From Owenia fusiformis (taxonomy: Eukaryota > Annelida > Polychaeta > Sabellida > Oweniidae), in assembly GCA_903813345.2 (NCBI GenBank), contig CAIIXF020000006.1:32775524-32839523 (forward strand): DNA of 64,000 nucleotides, given 5' to 3'. The translations under genes and the position numbers were made by a program. Positions within the stretch are counted from its first letter, which is position 1. Each line of letters begins with the position of its first letter. The notes under the pieces were generated by a model. It saw only the letters and a program-made list of their open reading frames with translations, searched no databases and was not told the origin of the DNA. Positions 1-13,110 of this stretch are shown here, piece by piece.

Positions 1-675
1 TCTAAATAGTAAGAAAATAGGTCACGAATTTGCCCCCTGGGGAACCTACTTTGCACTATTATTCAAATTCTGTAGGAGTGATTGGCATTATTTATTTTGC
101 AAATGATTCATATAATGATGTCTATGTATGTAACTCACAAACATCAAGATATCTAAAGTTATTGAGAATGAAAAAATTATTTTCCCGGGGTATGGTGTTT
201 TTGGGGGATTAAGAATTTTCCTCCTCGCTCTTAGAGTACTACATATGTCCCCTAATAATTTTTCATTTAAGACTTCCCCCTAACTGAAAATGCTGCAAAA
301 CCAACTATACTCCATTTATTAAGAATTTTCCTCCTCGCTCTTAGAGTATAGGTATGTTAATGTAAGGTCAAATATCGCTGCGCTATAGTGTGCTACCAAC
401 TCCTTCATAAGACGTCCTAGAGATTTCATACCATGGACTAAAATAGTCCCAAAAGAAATCCTTCAGAAAATGGCCACTGAGCATTCAATCATAAGCAAAG
501 CAGCTGCCATGAGATCAACGCAATATATGTACATGTACATCCAATATATTTATTTACTATGGAATTCAAAGAAATTATATAATTACAGTAAATGAATTGT
601 CTCTTGATATTATACCACAACATAAAAGCACGGTGTAGATGATACATCTAGGGTTAAAACAGAATATTTTATTGC

Positions 676-688
<13 letters not shown>

Positions 689-716
<28 letters not shown>
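689..716. repeat. AT microsatellite
   Basis: About 14 uninterrupted AT dinucleotides, followed shortly by a short GGGC/GGCG-rich tract at 767-790. No gene is seen in 1-800: the 60-codon ORF from position 30 shows no domain. Confidence 0.9.
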
Positions 717-719
<3 letters not shown>

Positions 720-803
720 TGCTATAGCTAAAATGGTTTGCCTTTTTATCGTACCAGTTAGCTTGACGGGCGGGCGGGCAGGCGGGCGGCGTCTCACTTT
801 TCA

Positions 804-2130
804 GCTTGTCTACAGGTTTCCAGCCAAACCATTTGAGGGATTCATCTGAAATTTTCAGGGATGTTTCTTCATATTAACGTCAAGAACTGATTAGTTTTTG
901 GGCATTCTGGGTAAATCTTAAGGTGGCCATTTTGGATTTTCTGTCCTAAAATCTTCACTTTCAAGACTTGTCTACAGGTTTCCAGCCAAACCATTTGAGG
1001 GATTCATCTGGAATTTGCAGGGATGTTTCTACATATCAACGTCAAGTTCTGATTAGTTTTTGGGCATTCTGGGTAAATCTTAAGGTGGCCATTTTGGATT
1101 TTCCGTCCTAAAATCTTCACTTTCAAGACTTGTCTACAGGTTTCCAGCCAAACCATTTGAGGGATTCATCTGAAATTTTCAGGGATGTTTCTACATATCA
1201 ACGTCAAGAACTGATTAGTTTTTGGGCATTCTGGGTAAATTTTAAGGTGGCCATTTTGGATTTTCCGTCCTAAAATCTTCACTTTCAAGACTTGTCTACA
1301 CGTTTTCAGCCAAACCATTTGAGGGATTCATCTGAAATTTTCAGGGATGTTTCTACATATCAACGTCAAGAACTGATTAGTTTTTGGGCATTCTGGGTAA
1401 ATTCTAAGGTGGCCATTTTGGATTTTCCGTCCTAAAATCTTCACTTTCAAGACTTGTCTACACGTTTCCAGCCAAACCATTTGAGGGATTCATCTGAAAT
1501 TTTCAGGGATGTTTCTACATATCAACATCAAGAACTGATTAGTTTTTGAGCATTCTGGGTAAATTTTAAGGTGGCCATTTTGGATTTTCCGTCCTAAAAT
1601 CTTCACTTTCAAGACTTGTCTACAGGTTTTCAGCCAAACCATTTGAGGGATTCATCTGAAATTTTCAGGGATGTTTTTACATATCAACGTCAAGAACTGA
1701 TTGGTTTTTTGGCATTCTGGGTAAATTTTAAGGTGGCCATTTTGGATTTTCCGTCCTAAAATCTTTACTTTCAAGACTTGTCTACAGGTTTCCAGCCAAA
1801 CCTTTTGAGGGATTCATCTGAAATTTTCAGGGATGTTTCTACATGTCAACGTCAAGAACTGATTAGTTTTTGGGCATTCTGGTTAAATTTCAAGGTGGCC
1901 ATTTTGGATTTTCTGTCCTAAAATCTTCACTTTCAAGACTTGTCTACAGATTTTCAGCCAAACCATTTGAGGGATTCATCTGAAATTTTCAGGGATGTTT
2001 CTACATATCAACGTCAAGAACTGATTGGTTTTTGGGCATTCTGGGTAAATTTTAAGGTGGCCATTTTGGATTTTCTGTCCTAAAATCTTCACTTTCAAGC
2101 CTTGTCTACAGGTTTCCAGCCAAACCGTCA
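804..2130. repeat. 162-bp tandem satellite, about eight copies
   Basis: A unit of about 162 bp starts CTTGTCTACAGGTTTCCAGC and contains CATTTGAGGGATTCATCTG and GGTGGCCATTTTGGATTTTC. It recurs near 804, 965, 1127, 1288, 1450, 1612, 1774 and 1936, with a broken copy at about 2098. Copies differ by only a few bases. There is no sustained coding frame. Confidence 0.95.
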
Positions 2131-3044
2131 AATTTTTACATATGTTACACAGTGATAAGTTCTACAGCTGATTAACTTTTCTTCGGCCATCTTGCTTTCT
2201 TGGTCAACAAGACCACAATGCTGTGTTTTAGGTACGATATTGTTCACGTCTGTGCCTTGTTAATAGATTTATTGAGTTGAAATTCTTGTTAAGAGAAACG
2301 GTCGATGAAGATCTCTACCGGGCTTCGTGCATTTGGTTTGGTTGAGATGGACAGTTATCAGGATACAAATATCCGATTCAAAGATCGTTTAAAGTTCACA
2401 CCGGAATAGCCTGACAACTGTAAAGTCAGATGCCGTTGTCACAAATGGCGGACATAACCGTCGCTTCAACTCTTCAATCACTTGATCCTCATTTCATGGG
2501 ACTTAACGTCGCTAATTTTGTGCATGTATAAAGCTCTTGTGATGATGTATCATGTGAAATCCCAATTTTGATCAAATTGGGTCGTGATTTGCCACAATAT
2601 AGCGTCTTAGATATCGTCAATGACAACAGAATCTGAATTTGGGATAATTTACAAAGACAACGGCATATGGTAAATTATTTAAAATTCTGATTCCTTTGTT
2701 ATTGAGGATATCGAAGACGCTATATTCCGGTGTGAAGTTGTTTTGCTGGATTTGTGCTAACCTAGTCCTACACTCGAGTTACATCAAACTAGTTCTCAAA
2801 CAATTTCTATCCCGTCCTTAAAAAAGAATCTTAAAACAGGCTGTGATCGAGTGCAAACGTTCTTAGATACAACTGCAGTTCGTTCAAAAACAGTCTTCAA
2901 TACATGAACCTAAAAAAACGGGAAAAATTTACAGATAGCCTGCTGTGAACATACCAAAGCACGTATTTCGGTCGAAATACACAGGTCGTTCAATAAGTTT
3001 TAAGAATGACATAAAAAATTACCTTTAGAAAAAACATTTTTCCG

Positions 3045-3260
3045 AATTTCAACCATTAAAAATCATTGCGTAACCATTACTGCAACCATTATGAAATTGT
3101 GTCCAACCATTACATTTCAACCATTAAAATTTGGTTGAAAACTTTGGTTGCATATCATTGCAATTGAAATTATGGAATCATTTGCAACCATTACAAACCA
3201 TGATTGATTATCTAAGTTGCATTTTATCAAATGGTTGCAACTATTTTCAACCATATTATG
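3045..3260. repeat. CAACCATT-rich imperfect array
   Basis: The word CAACCATTA and its complement TGGTTG recur roughly every 15-40 bases on both strands, so the segment could fold on itself. Just after it (3365-3535) the phrase ATTCATTTTTGGC(A/C)C recurs three times with a spacing of about 80 bases. Nothing coding is seen from 2131 to 4680 apart from a GCTTTAAA/AAAGCGGC-rich patch at 3870-3985. Confidence 0.6.
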
Positions 3261-4679
3261 GAAATTATTTAGTTTAAGAATGAGACAATTTAAAATATGA
3301 AAAACATACAAATTAATTGAATGCATGATTGTGTTTCAAAATACGGTAGTTCATGGTTAATGACAACTTATTCATTTTTGGCACTGAATATGACTTCAAG
3401 TTCATTCTTATAGGCATATTATTTCTATAAAGAATAAGGTGTATTCATTTTTGGCACTGAATATGACTTCAAGTTGATGTTCATAGAGATATTATTTCTA
3501 TTTTATTGAAGAGAATCGAGTGTATTCATTTTTGGCCCCGGTCATTATTGTAGTTTATTTGGAAATTCCTTTTGATTCATTCAGTTTTTACTAAACAATA
3601 CAACAAAACGTTCTGTGGAATTTTTCTATTTTTCTCCTGTCTCAACGAAAAAATGTTTCTGACTAAAGATACACACATATTATGAAACATCAAATAATGT
3701 ATTTCCTGCCTATTGTTTATGATTTGGATTTTGGAACTAGTGCCGAAATAACTGCTTCTTCAATATCGAAGAAGTCGTATTACAACAATAAGTAGATTAA
3801 ATTGAAAATGTAATCAAAACATGATTTTTGAATCAACAAATATCATTAAAGCTACGTTAACACCAACGGCGAATGCCACGCTTTAAATCGGCGAGCAAAG
3901 CGGCACCAAAGCATGGCGCTTTAAGGCGACTTGTAAAGCGGCACCAAAGCGTAACAAAGCTTGATTAAAGCGTCGGGGTCGTAATATGTCGTAGAAAAGT
4001 TTAGATTGCGTGCAGTGCTCCTATATATTGTTATAGCATTAATACACTGGCAGATAAGGGGAGGGCCTAAGGTCGGCCCAGAAAAAAATAGTGGGCTTTT
4101 TTAATTCTAAGCCAAATTATCAACAAAATGGGCCTTAGCTTTTCAAAATGTTCAGTTTTAGGGCCCCAAATATTGTGGAAGACTTAGAATTTAGTCACAT
4201 CTCTCTTGTTAGTTTTCGGATCCACCCCTGTGATAAGTGTATAAGGGCATTATTTAAAATGATAATAAGGTTACAAGGGATATGATGATAGAATTTTAAG
4301 TCAACGGTATATATTCTCATGTTAATTAAATCAGTCATTACACGCTTGCTGCAATCTTAATATTCTCAGGAGAAAAGTAGTAATTTGTATTCTCCATTCC
4401 TAAATACCCAAATGCGCGCACTATTTTCAAATATCGAAGTTCTACCAAAAACAGAGGTTCTGACGCATTTTGAAGCATAATGGGTTTTGAAAAGACCTTT
4501 GTGATTGGACAACTACAAAAATTGTTGATTTTTCGAAAAATATGACATTTTTGGAGCGGAGTTGGGGGGCTAATTCCTCAAAAAAAGAACTTCCTACCAC
4601 TCTGCGAAGCTATAACCTAGGTTGAAGTTTCATCCAAGACTCTCCCCTAACTGAAAATGCTGCTGCAACAATACTGTTT

Positions 4680-4990
4680 AGACTGACTTCAGTTATTTTC
4701 AAAATCATCTACAAGTTATCAGAAGTTCAAATCTGACTTTAGATTTGAGATTTGAACTTCTCAAGGTCAAAAAAGGTCAAAAAGGTATTTTTCAACTTGC
4801 TTCAATTTGACCACTTTTTTCAAAATCACCTAGAAGTTCTCAAAAGTTCAAATCTGACTTTAGATTTGAGATTTGAACTTCTCAGGGTCAAAAAAAGGTC
4901 AAAAAAGGTATTTTTTCAACTTGCTTCAATTTGACCATTTTTAGATACAAGTTCTCAGAAATTCAAATCTGACTTATGATTGAACTAATA
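4680..4990. repeat. AGGTCA-family dispersed repeat fragment
   Basis: Two tandem copies (about 125 bp) of a unit with GAAGTTCAAATCTGAC, GATTTGAACTTCTCA and AAGGTCAAAAA. The same family recurs at 9525-9730, 11030-11250 and in the large block at 42230-45900. Confidence 0.8.
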
Positions 4991-5639
4991 ATATTGTGAG
5001 CAACTAGTTGGTGACATTTTTAATTTTAATGCCTTGAGAACCACACTATCCTGGTAGGCTTTAGTTGTGCTTAACAACGATACGCTTACAGCAGATGTTT
5101 TTCCCTAGAGTCAATCTTAGACGAAGAACCAAATTAAACGCTAATTTTACTCTCAATTTGGCCAATATAGCAATTAGGAGTGCAATTTGATTTTGTGAAA
5201 CCTTCAACGCGATCAAAGTCCATTCGTAATATACCCTAAAAACCTCATGTTATCGTCAAATACTAAGTATTATAAAGTGCACAGTTTACTAGTGTTTCAG
5301 GGTAGATCTTATAATATTTTCTTTTTTACAAAATCACATGGAAACAATATATCACTCTCAAGATAAATAAAACGTTTCTACCGATTGGGCATCTTGAGCG
5401 CCAATACTGTATGAAGACTGGGAACGATAGGGTCAGAAATGGCTCGAAATACAATATTATATTGCATTTGATATATTTCAAATATTCGAAATAATGTTGA
5501 AAACAGCAAACAAGAAAGATGTATCAAATCTAAAAAAAATAAAATCAAACCAATGTTTTTAAAACATCAAATAAAATATTTAGATCTTGGATTAAAAAAT
5601 AAAAAAAACATGTGTCGAGTTCTGTAGCTATTCTATAAC

Positions 5640-7210
5640 TTTTATGTAGAAACTTTTGAACATTATTCTTGTTTGAACTTTTCATTTTTGTATTCGAACT
5701 TTAAACCGTATTCTGCAGTTCGAACCTATGTACAATTTTCTTATTCGGGTCATTTCATTTTTCTTTTCAAACAGTTCGGTACTTCTTATTTTACTATTCA
5801 AACAGTTCAGCATTCTTAATCTTTTAAAATGCATGTGTAAGAATCGAAGTAATCTGATTGGTCCAATGAAACCTATGAATAGATCCGCACGGGCGTACTA
5901 CAGAAGTGAGTAGCTCCGATAATTCGTTGGTATTCCTTGGTATTCATGAACATAATTTTTTTAAATCACGACCATCAGAATATAATGTCCAATCAAATTG
6001 AGGAATATGATCATGTGAACGAGCATGAGAGTCGCGCATGCGCAAAGTAAAATTTTAAATCTTCGAAATGGTGTTTATTTACGTTCAACATCACCATTTC
6101 TAAACTATGGTAAATACTATTTAAGTTACGTCATCCAAATTTATAGAGAATAATCGTAAACCAACAGCAAACATTCTGAAATCAACTTCAAAGGCAAACG
6201 TGGCCTAGTTATAAAATGGGTTATGAAACCTGCCAGACTCCAGAATGACGAACTGTTTGAATAGAGAAATGATCTTGCCGAAGGGCAATGTTGATTTCTT
6301 AACTTCAGACTTTTAGACCATTTTATAACCATAATTTAGGTTAGAACTTCCAGTACCATTTTAGTTTGAACGCTCTACCATTTTGGTTCAAACGTTTTGG
6401 AACATCGAAGCTTAGCTATTGATTTTGCAATGAAATATATTTTCAGTGTTTAACAGCTTGATTTTTTCTGTTTGGTGTCTAGTTTTTGCTTTTGTTTTTT
6501 CGCATCTAGGTATGTAACAAGGCTTGTTTTAAATTTGATTCAAACATGGATGAGTCGTCTATTTGCTCATTTGAAATATCAAATACTGAAGTTTTAGTAA
6601 TGTTTGTCCGTGTTTAAATGTTTTAAAACTTACTAGTCTCGTTTAACAAATATTAAACTGAGAAAAAACTATTTCAAAAGTAAAACCCAAACACCAACAC
6701 CAACACCAACACCAAAAATCAAATGTCAAACACTGAAAAAAAACTTTGATAGAAAGATCAATGGGAGCTTCGATGTTCAATTTTCACCATTCAAAAAGAT
6801 TGAAACTAAAAATTCCAAACTGTATTTCCATTCAAAAGTTTAAATCAAAATGTTAACAAGTTCGAAATGCTCCAAATGTTCGAACTAAGACAGCAGCTTT
6901 CGCAAGATCATTTTTCTATTCAAACAGTTCAGCATTCTGGGGTCTGCGCACGTACACTGTGATGTTGTATTAGTACGCCCATGTGGATCCATTCAAAGCT
7001 TCCATTGGGCCAAGCAAATCGCTTGTGTTCTTGCGCATGTGTATTCAAGGATCGATAATGCCGGACTGTTTGAATAGAAAAATGAAAAATACCGAACTGT
7101 TTAAAAACAAAAAAGAAAAGTTCGAATAAAAAAATGTACATAGGTTTGAACTGCAGAATACCGTTCAAAGTCTGAATAAAAAAATGAAAAGATCAGACAA
7201 CTTTGGATCT
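5640..7210. repeat. Long inverted-repeat element (about 1.55 kb)
   Basis: The left arm (about 5640-5920) carries GTATTCTGCAGTTCGAAC and CAAACAGTTCGGTACTTC. The right arm (about 6920-7210) carries the complements GTTTGAACTGCAGAATAC and AATACCGAACTGTTT. The arms are about 280 bases and clearly diverged. ORFs inside show no domain. Ends are approximate. Confidence 0.75.
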
Positions 7211-8234
7211 AAACACATAGAACAGTTAAAACATTATTTTTGGATATCGTTTCTAGTCTATGAGGTCAATGATTTTAATTTTGTCTTAATAAAATCATTG
7301 AATAATTTATTTATATGGATGTTAAAGATGGCTGCAAAAATGACTGCCAAAATAATTAATGTAACTATTGATTTAAGCACAGTACATATGATGAAAGCAA
7401 TGTCTAGATAAAAGGGGTCAATAATTTCAGTTATGTCAAAGCTATACCATGGAACAATTTAATTTTAGAATTAGAATTCAAGATGAATAACAAAATGTTT
7501 ACATTACAAAGGTCAAATAAGAACAAACAACTCCATGATCATTTGCGAAATAAAATCCTACATTTTAGGTACGATTGCATTAACAGCATTACTGTAATTT
7601 CACTAAGTTTCCCTCCTTTCCCAGTTTAGCGGTGGCTGTCATTTAGTATTATGAACCTTGTATTGATTATAGAAAGAGGTAGATAGCACATAGGAAGAAG
7701 TAGATAATTGGAACCTGTTTAAAACAAGATGGAGCAGATCAAGTACAAAAAATTCCCCCAAAGACAAGTGTATTATACACCAGAAGGGATTTGATGAGGA
7801 TGAACATTGTGAGAAACCTTGATCCTATTCTTAATATTGCTAAAGAACTTAGAGACAATCTACTCCTAGAAATCATCAATCATAGAAAATGTAGATGCCT
7901 TTTACCATGAAAATGGATCTGGAAACTCTGAAAAGAAAAGAAGATGAGGGCATAGATGAAAGCATAAGCGGTGAGGAGGTTAATACAAGTGACTATGCAC
8001 AAAATAGACCATCTGGAAACAAATCATCAGAATCATGAGTGTATGATCCAATCTACATTTTCTATAGCAAGGCTAGATATATCGGAAGAAGTTTAAAACA
8101 CGTGAAAATTACAAAGGCAGTACAAATGAGAGTAGACCAAAACCAAAAACTAAGGGGCTGTGCAATCAAAAGAGGAGATGAGAAGTTTCTAGCACCAGTA
8201 GAGGTATAAAGTAGTTGCTCTTGAGGCACACCAA

Positions 8235-8770
8235 ATAAAGTAATTATTTGTGGTTTTAGACATAATCGTAATCCTTGATTGACCCTTTGGTATGGTCACC
8301 AAAGTCACTGTTACTAACTGTTCTTTGAGCTTAAATCAATAGTTACATTTCGTTTTGGCACCAATTTTGGCGGCTATCTTGGATTTTTATAACAAGTAAC
8401 TATTTGATCTCTCAGATTTAGACATAAATGAAATTCTTGACCCCTAAAACCTAAACATGGTCTCCAAAATCATTGTTCTAAACTGCTATTTGAGCTTAAA
8501 TCAATAGTTACATATTCGTTTTGCACCCATTTTGTTGGCCATCTTGGATTTCTAAAAAATAATATTTTATGACTTAGATTTCGACATAAATGAAATCCTT
8601 GACCCCTAATGCCTAGACATGGTCTCCAACATTACTGTTCTTTACTGTTTTTGAAATAGTTAAGAACAGTAAATCAATAGTTACATGTTTGTTTTGGCCC
8701 CATTTTGACATAAGATAAATCCTTGACCCCGTAGACACGGGCTCCAAAATCACAGTTTTCGCATTTCAGT
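8235..8770. repeat. Degenerate ~180-bp tandem repeat, three copies
   Basis: Three copies share CTTGACCCCTAA, ATGGTCTCCAAAATCA, AAATCAATAGTTACAT and CCATCTTGGATTT. It ends about 85 bases before the first visible proton channel exon. From 7230 to 8235 I see only short frames broken by stops. Confidence 0.7.
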
Positions 8771-8854
8771 GTGCTTAGATATACTCACTTTTATAGTGTT
8801 CATCCAGTCAATGAACATTTTAAAAAACAAACCATCTTAAACGTATAATTTCAG

Positions 8855-8983
8855 TGCTGTGCTGGGTGGCAAGGACTTTTTACGAGATCAGGAGTTTTTG
8901 AGAGAATTGGAAAATGACAACATCGATGTCGAAGTCCTCAAAGACGAGATTGGCTCCCTTGCAGAGGAAGAAGGACCGAAGAC
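8855..8983 (+). CDS. HVCN1: Hv1 proton channel, visible exon 1 (cytosolic N-terminal part)
   Basis: This is the first recognisable coding exon of a voltage-gated proton channel gene. It is preceded by an acceptor ending ATTTCAG and followed by the donor GTAAGT. One base completes a codon from a missing upstream exon, then 42 codons follow and two bases are left over, which match the phase of the exon at 12520. The peptide is hydrophilic and acidic (motifs GGKDFLRDQEF and SLAEEEGPK), as expected for the cytosolic region before S1. Residue 1 of the numbering used in the other exon entries is the Ala codon at 8856. No in-frame Met is present, so the start codon lies upstream; I could not find it. 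The assignment depends on phase and position, not on a motif of its own. Confidence 0.7.
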
Positions 8984-9524
8984 GTAAGTATAGACGGCGA
9001 TTTAAATATACTGATTTTAAGGCCGAAAAAGATTTTCAAAATGCGTTTTTGATCCAAAAAATAATTCGTGCATTATTATTTGGTTGTTTAACATAAATTT
9101 CATATCCAATACATTTTTGTTTTAATTTATTTGTTTAAAGTTGTCATATTTGAAATGCATACGTCAATTTAAATGAGAACATGCCTCCTGGACTTCGACT
9201 CATGCAGTCGTCAGTTCCGACCTGTCTGACCAAGTTCCTTTCACCCTAACCACGTTCTAAAAACGCGAATATCGGTTCGTTAGTCGCGAACTTCCAGTTC
9301 CGTACTCCACTCTCGCATCGAGTTCCAACATCTCGAACCACACTGCAGATCAAAAAAATCCGTAATTTTTATGTTACCACCAAAAGTGGTGACATATCGT
9401 AATGGTCTCCGTTTTTGTGGCGGCGGTTGGTGGCTGCCGATTTGTGATTGGCGGTTTGCGGTTGATGGTTGGCGTCCGGCGTCTGTGACAAATTCTAAAA
9501 ATGTCCAATTAGTTAACAAGTACT

Positions 9525-9730
9525 GTTTAGACTGACTTCAAATCTTTTCAAAATCATGTACAGAAGTTCTCAGAAGTTCAAAGCTGGCTTTAGATTTGAG
9601 ATTTGACTTTCATTGATCTTCTCATCAAGGTCAAAAAGATCAAAAAGGTATTTTTTCATGCAACTTGCTTCAAATTGACCAATTTTTCAAAATCATCTAC
9701 AACTTGTCAGAAGTTCAAATCTGACTTAAA
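9525..9730. repeat. AGGTCA-family dispersed repeat fragment
   Basis: Shares the words GAAGTTCAAA, TTAGATTTGAGATTTGA, AAGGTCAAAAAG and CAACTTGCTTCAA with the copy at 4680-4990. It lies in the intron after the first visible proton channel exon. Confidence 0.75.
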
Positions 9731-11029
9731 GACCCCCTCACATATAAGCGAATCCACCAAACGCAGCGCATGGGGTAAATTTGTCAATATTGGCGAAGCT
9801 TGAGCGGAATCTGTTTTAAAATTTGCTACATAATTAGAAACGTAACGAATGGTAACTCTTTGTAGCGAATGCTTTACGAAGTGTGACGAATGGCTACTTT
9901 TATTCGCTAAAATGCGTTGGATCGCGCAAAGAACATTTGATCTTCCCGTCAACGATAAACAACGCATACATGCATGTGAGCCATAATTTTACAAAATAAG
10001 GAGCTATATAGTTATCAAACCTCACAGAAATGGTGCCACTTCCATAAATAATCAACTCTGAAAATTTAACATTGATGTTATGTATAATTTTCAAATAAGA
10101 TTAAAATGCACCTTATTTTATGAAACACCCTCGTCGAGACATGTGAATAATTGAGTCAAGATTAGAGCATCAGAGTATATTTTGGTCAAATTCCAAAGCT
10201 TCAACACAACATACATGATCGTAATTGTGATTTGATGACCAAAAATCCAGTCTTAAAAATAATGACATTCTCATATTCAAGAAACGCTGCGATCTGCGGT
10301 ACTAAATATATGTTTAGGAATTAGCTTGACTTTCATTTTCAAGAAGAAAAAGAAGAGATCTAAGAAGAAGAAAGATTAATTCACATATAAACTTTTTGTC
10401 AATAGTTTTATGTTTATGTAGGCTTAAGTCGACTTGTTGCACGCGTAGCACCGCCAGGTTGGGAAGTTTCAATTTGCCTTAACAAGTACATCACGTTTTT
10501 GAGAGAGAGATTCGTTTCTGAACTCTTCTCTAATAATCTGAAAATAATATCAAAGCAAAATGGTAAGAGCGTTTCTACAATTGTGTCCAAAACCGATAGA
10601 GCGTAACGAGGAAAACAAGCGATTACTCGAGAACAAGTAATGCAATGGATTCGGACTGGGATTTTAGCAAATGAGAATATACGAGTTTGTGATCAACTAC
10701 TTTGACAGAAAGATTGACGTTTTCAAATAAATACTAGTTTAATTCGTAATGTGTGGTCAATATGTCAACTTCAGATTCGTTCGATCTACACTACGGAGCT
10801 TTGATCAAGCAAATAACAGTATTTACCACCAGAAGTTGAATAAATAAGATCTTTGCTCAGGGTATTGTTCAATGTCACCATAACGTATGAAATGTAAGGG
10901 AAACGAGTGAAACAATACTTAAGGTCATAGTGGGATCTTCATTAGCCGCCATTTTTTTTCGCTCCGCAGCGTTTCCGCGTGAATGAAACGCTCCGTCGTG
11001 CATTTGGGTTGGACACCGTGTTCAAGATC

Positions 11030-11250
11030 TCAGAAATTCAAATCTGATTTTTAGATTTAAGACTTGATCTTCACTGACCTTCCCATGGTAAAATGGTCAA
11101 AAGGTCTTTTTTCAACTTGCTTCAAATTAACCAGTTACTTTTCAAAATCATCTACAACTTCTCAGAAGTTCAAATCTGACGAAGATTGAACTCATAATAT
11201 TGCGAGCAACTAGGTGGTGACATTTTGTCATGTTAATGCCTTGTATTGGT
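11030..11250. repeat. AGGTCA-family dispersed repeat fragment
   Basis: Contains TTCAACTTGCTTCAAATTAA, TCAGAAGTTCAAATCTGAC and the tail AATATTGCGAGCAACTAG that is also at 4990-5010. It sits directly before the inverted-repeat element at 11340. Confidence 0.75.
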
Positions 11251-11339
11251 ATTATTAGACTCTCCGGACTTCATTGCTTTTCTTCTGGTTGCTGTGTCCC
11301 AGTTTTTGTCTGAACCTTAGTTTATGGGAAATTAGGTAA

Positions 11340-12069
11340 AAGATGGGTATCGATATGGTGAACTTTTTGAACACACATCTCTTAAACCAGTCATCACAAA
11401 ATTCTGAATATTTTACACATCGTCAATTGAATGGTCATTTTTGAATGGTAACAATATCATTTGAAATAAATATATATTCCTTTCTCTATATTGTTTTAGA
11501 AAACACATCAGACACGTCTTTTGTTTTTGGTATCATACGTTCAAAATGAAATGAAACAGTTCTATCCGAACCTCATTGGAACAAAATGACATAAACACAT
11601 CGTGTGTGGGTCTCTGAATATTATGTTGTACAAAGGGAAGTTTGGTTGATTTAAAAAAAATCTTGTTAATGAAATAAAAGGTTTCTTTATTTTTTATCTA
11701 TTTTTGGGGGTTTTGTTTCAATTTTTTAAATACTTTTTGTTAAATCAACCAATTCAACCTTCGTATAACTATAATATTGAGAGGTCTAAGGAAATGTTGA
11801 ATATGCTATTTTGTTCCAACAAGCTTCGGAAAGATATATTATTTTATTCTCAAGAGTTGGTAAAAAGGAACAAAAAACAATTGCACTAAGAACAAAAAAA
11901 TGTTAACAAAAACAATTATATAAAATATAGATAAATAATTTTCGCATGAAATTGTTGTCAACAAGTCAACATTTCATAAAGGCTCGTGTTTTTTACAGAA
12001 TGTTTTCAATAATTGGTTTAAGAGAAAAACATTGTTGAACTCAGTTCACCATATCGATACCAATCCTTT
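11340..12069. mobile_element. Palindromic MITE-like element, copy 1
   Basis: The ends are GGTATCGATATGGTGAACT at about 11347 and its complement at about 12044-12062. Both arms continue with related sequence (TTAAACCA, TGTTTTAGAAAACA/TTTTGTT, TATAATATTGAGAG), so most of the element folds on itself around 11690. Two relatives lie at 44234-44933 and 59909-60650. The 61-codon ORF at 11704 shows no transposase motif. Confidence 0.85.
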
Positions 12070-12519
12070 CTTACATTTTGTCAAGAACGAGGCCAAATCT
12101 TACATTTTCAACATTTTTCGTTATTTTTCGTAACTCATTGATCTTTTTACCATCGTATAACTTAGAAACAGTCCTTTCATAATTTTGACATCCGTTTTTG
12201 TTTACTCTTAACGATTTTGAGATATGGTGTCTGGAAAGTACGTCAACAAAAATGTCTGTAAATCTAACGTGTGAGGAATCATAAAGTAAAAATAGTCAAG
12301 GATCCAGGTGTAATATGGCAAGTGATTTTAGACGTTCTTATCTTTTACCATGGGCACTTAATAAATTTGAATATGACATTTGCCATTATCACAATATCTT
12401 TCAAGTAAATTCTAAGGGATAATAAAAAATATCAATCAAACAATTCGAACAATTATGAATATGGACCCCATGTATCTTCCTCCCCCTTCCGTTTATTCGT
12501 AAGGTGATTTATTTTTCAG

Positions 12520-12644
12520 GTGCCGGCAACGTCTCGTCAGTGTGATGGAAAGTAATCCCATTCAGATAGTCCTTTGTGTCTTAGTTCTGCTAGACGCTGG
12601 TATCGTTCTAGGGGAGATACTATTGGATTTACATATAGCAAGAG
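12520..12644 (+). CDS. HVCN1: Hv1 proton channel, visible exon 2 (S1 helix)
   Basis: The exon lies between an acceptor ending TTTTTCAG and the donor GTAAAC. It encodes residues 43-84 plus one base of 85. The hydrophobic stretch from about residue 57 to 83 is S1. It contains LLDAGIVLGEILLDLHI, which aligns without gaps to human Hv1 S1 (LDALLVLAELILDLKI). Asp68 matches the selectivity residue D112, Glu75 matches E119 and Asp79 matches D123. Retention of the D112 equivalent predicts proton selectivity. The exon starts in phase 2 and ends in phase 1, fitting its neighbours. Confidence 0.92.
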
Positions 12645-12899
12645 GTAAACAAAAACGTGTGAGATAATAAATATATAGAAACATCATTTATTACGTATGC
12701 CATTCTTCTAAAATGGTTGTCGAGTACCTTAAAAAGCACCAATTAACAAATAATTACACAGGTGACCATGAGTAAACTCTACGATATATTAAGATGGTAC
12801 TATACGTTAATATATCAATAAATTAATCTCTAAAATGCTCTCGAGTAAAGTCCAAAAACGCCAGTTCAAAACTGAATTCTGAATTTCGGACATCTGTCT

Positions 12900-13110
12900 T
12901 TTCCAATATTCATTCCAACGAACGAAGTTCGGTAGGGTTAAAGTGAAGCCGTCCGCCAGTCAGTCCGGGAGATAGCTCGAATACTGGTCACGCCGTGTGA
13001 TCGGTGAAAATGAACGGTGGAGCGAGTAGCTGATATTCGCCAGAAAATTCAACAAATCTGGAAGATTTATCTTTTCAAGTGAAAGTTTACGATTGAATTG
13101 CTAAATGAAT
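12900..13110. repeat. Dispersed repeat fragment related to 21590-21700 and 45935-46075
   Basis: The words CGTGTGATCGGTGAAAATGA and AATTCAACAAATCTGGAAGA are found, partly inverted, at 21590-21700 (GATCACCGGGCGTG) and 45935-46075. A matching outer block lies at 14395-14620 (AGCAACAATGGTCTACACGA) with an inverted relative at about 21250-21480. The two halves are joined at 21.25-21.70 kb but separated by 1.3 kb of other sequence here. Confidence 0.6.

Noticed and set aside
804-2130. CRISPR array
   Set aside because: The repeats are contiguous 162-bp units with no unique spacers, in an animal genome.
7700-8215. Possible upstream proton channel exon or retroelement ORF (for example VLYTRRDLMRMNIVRNLDP)
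   Set aside because: The open piece is short, has no recognisable domain and no splice sites in the phase required by the exon at 8855.
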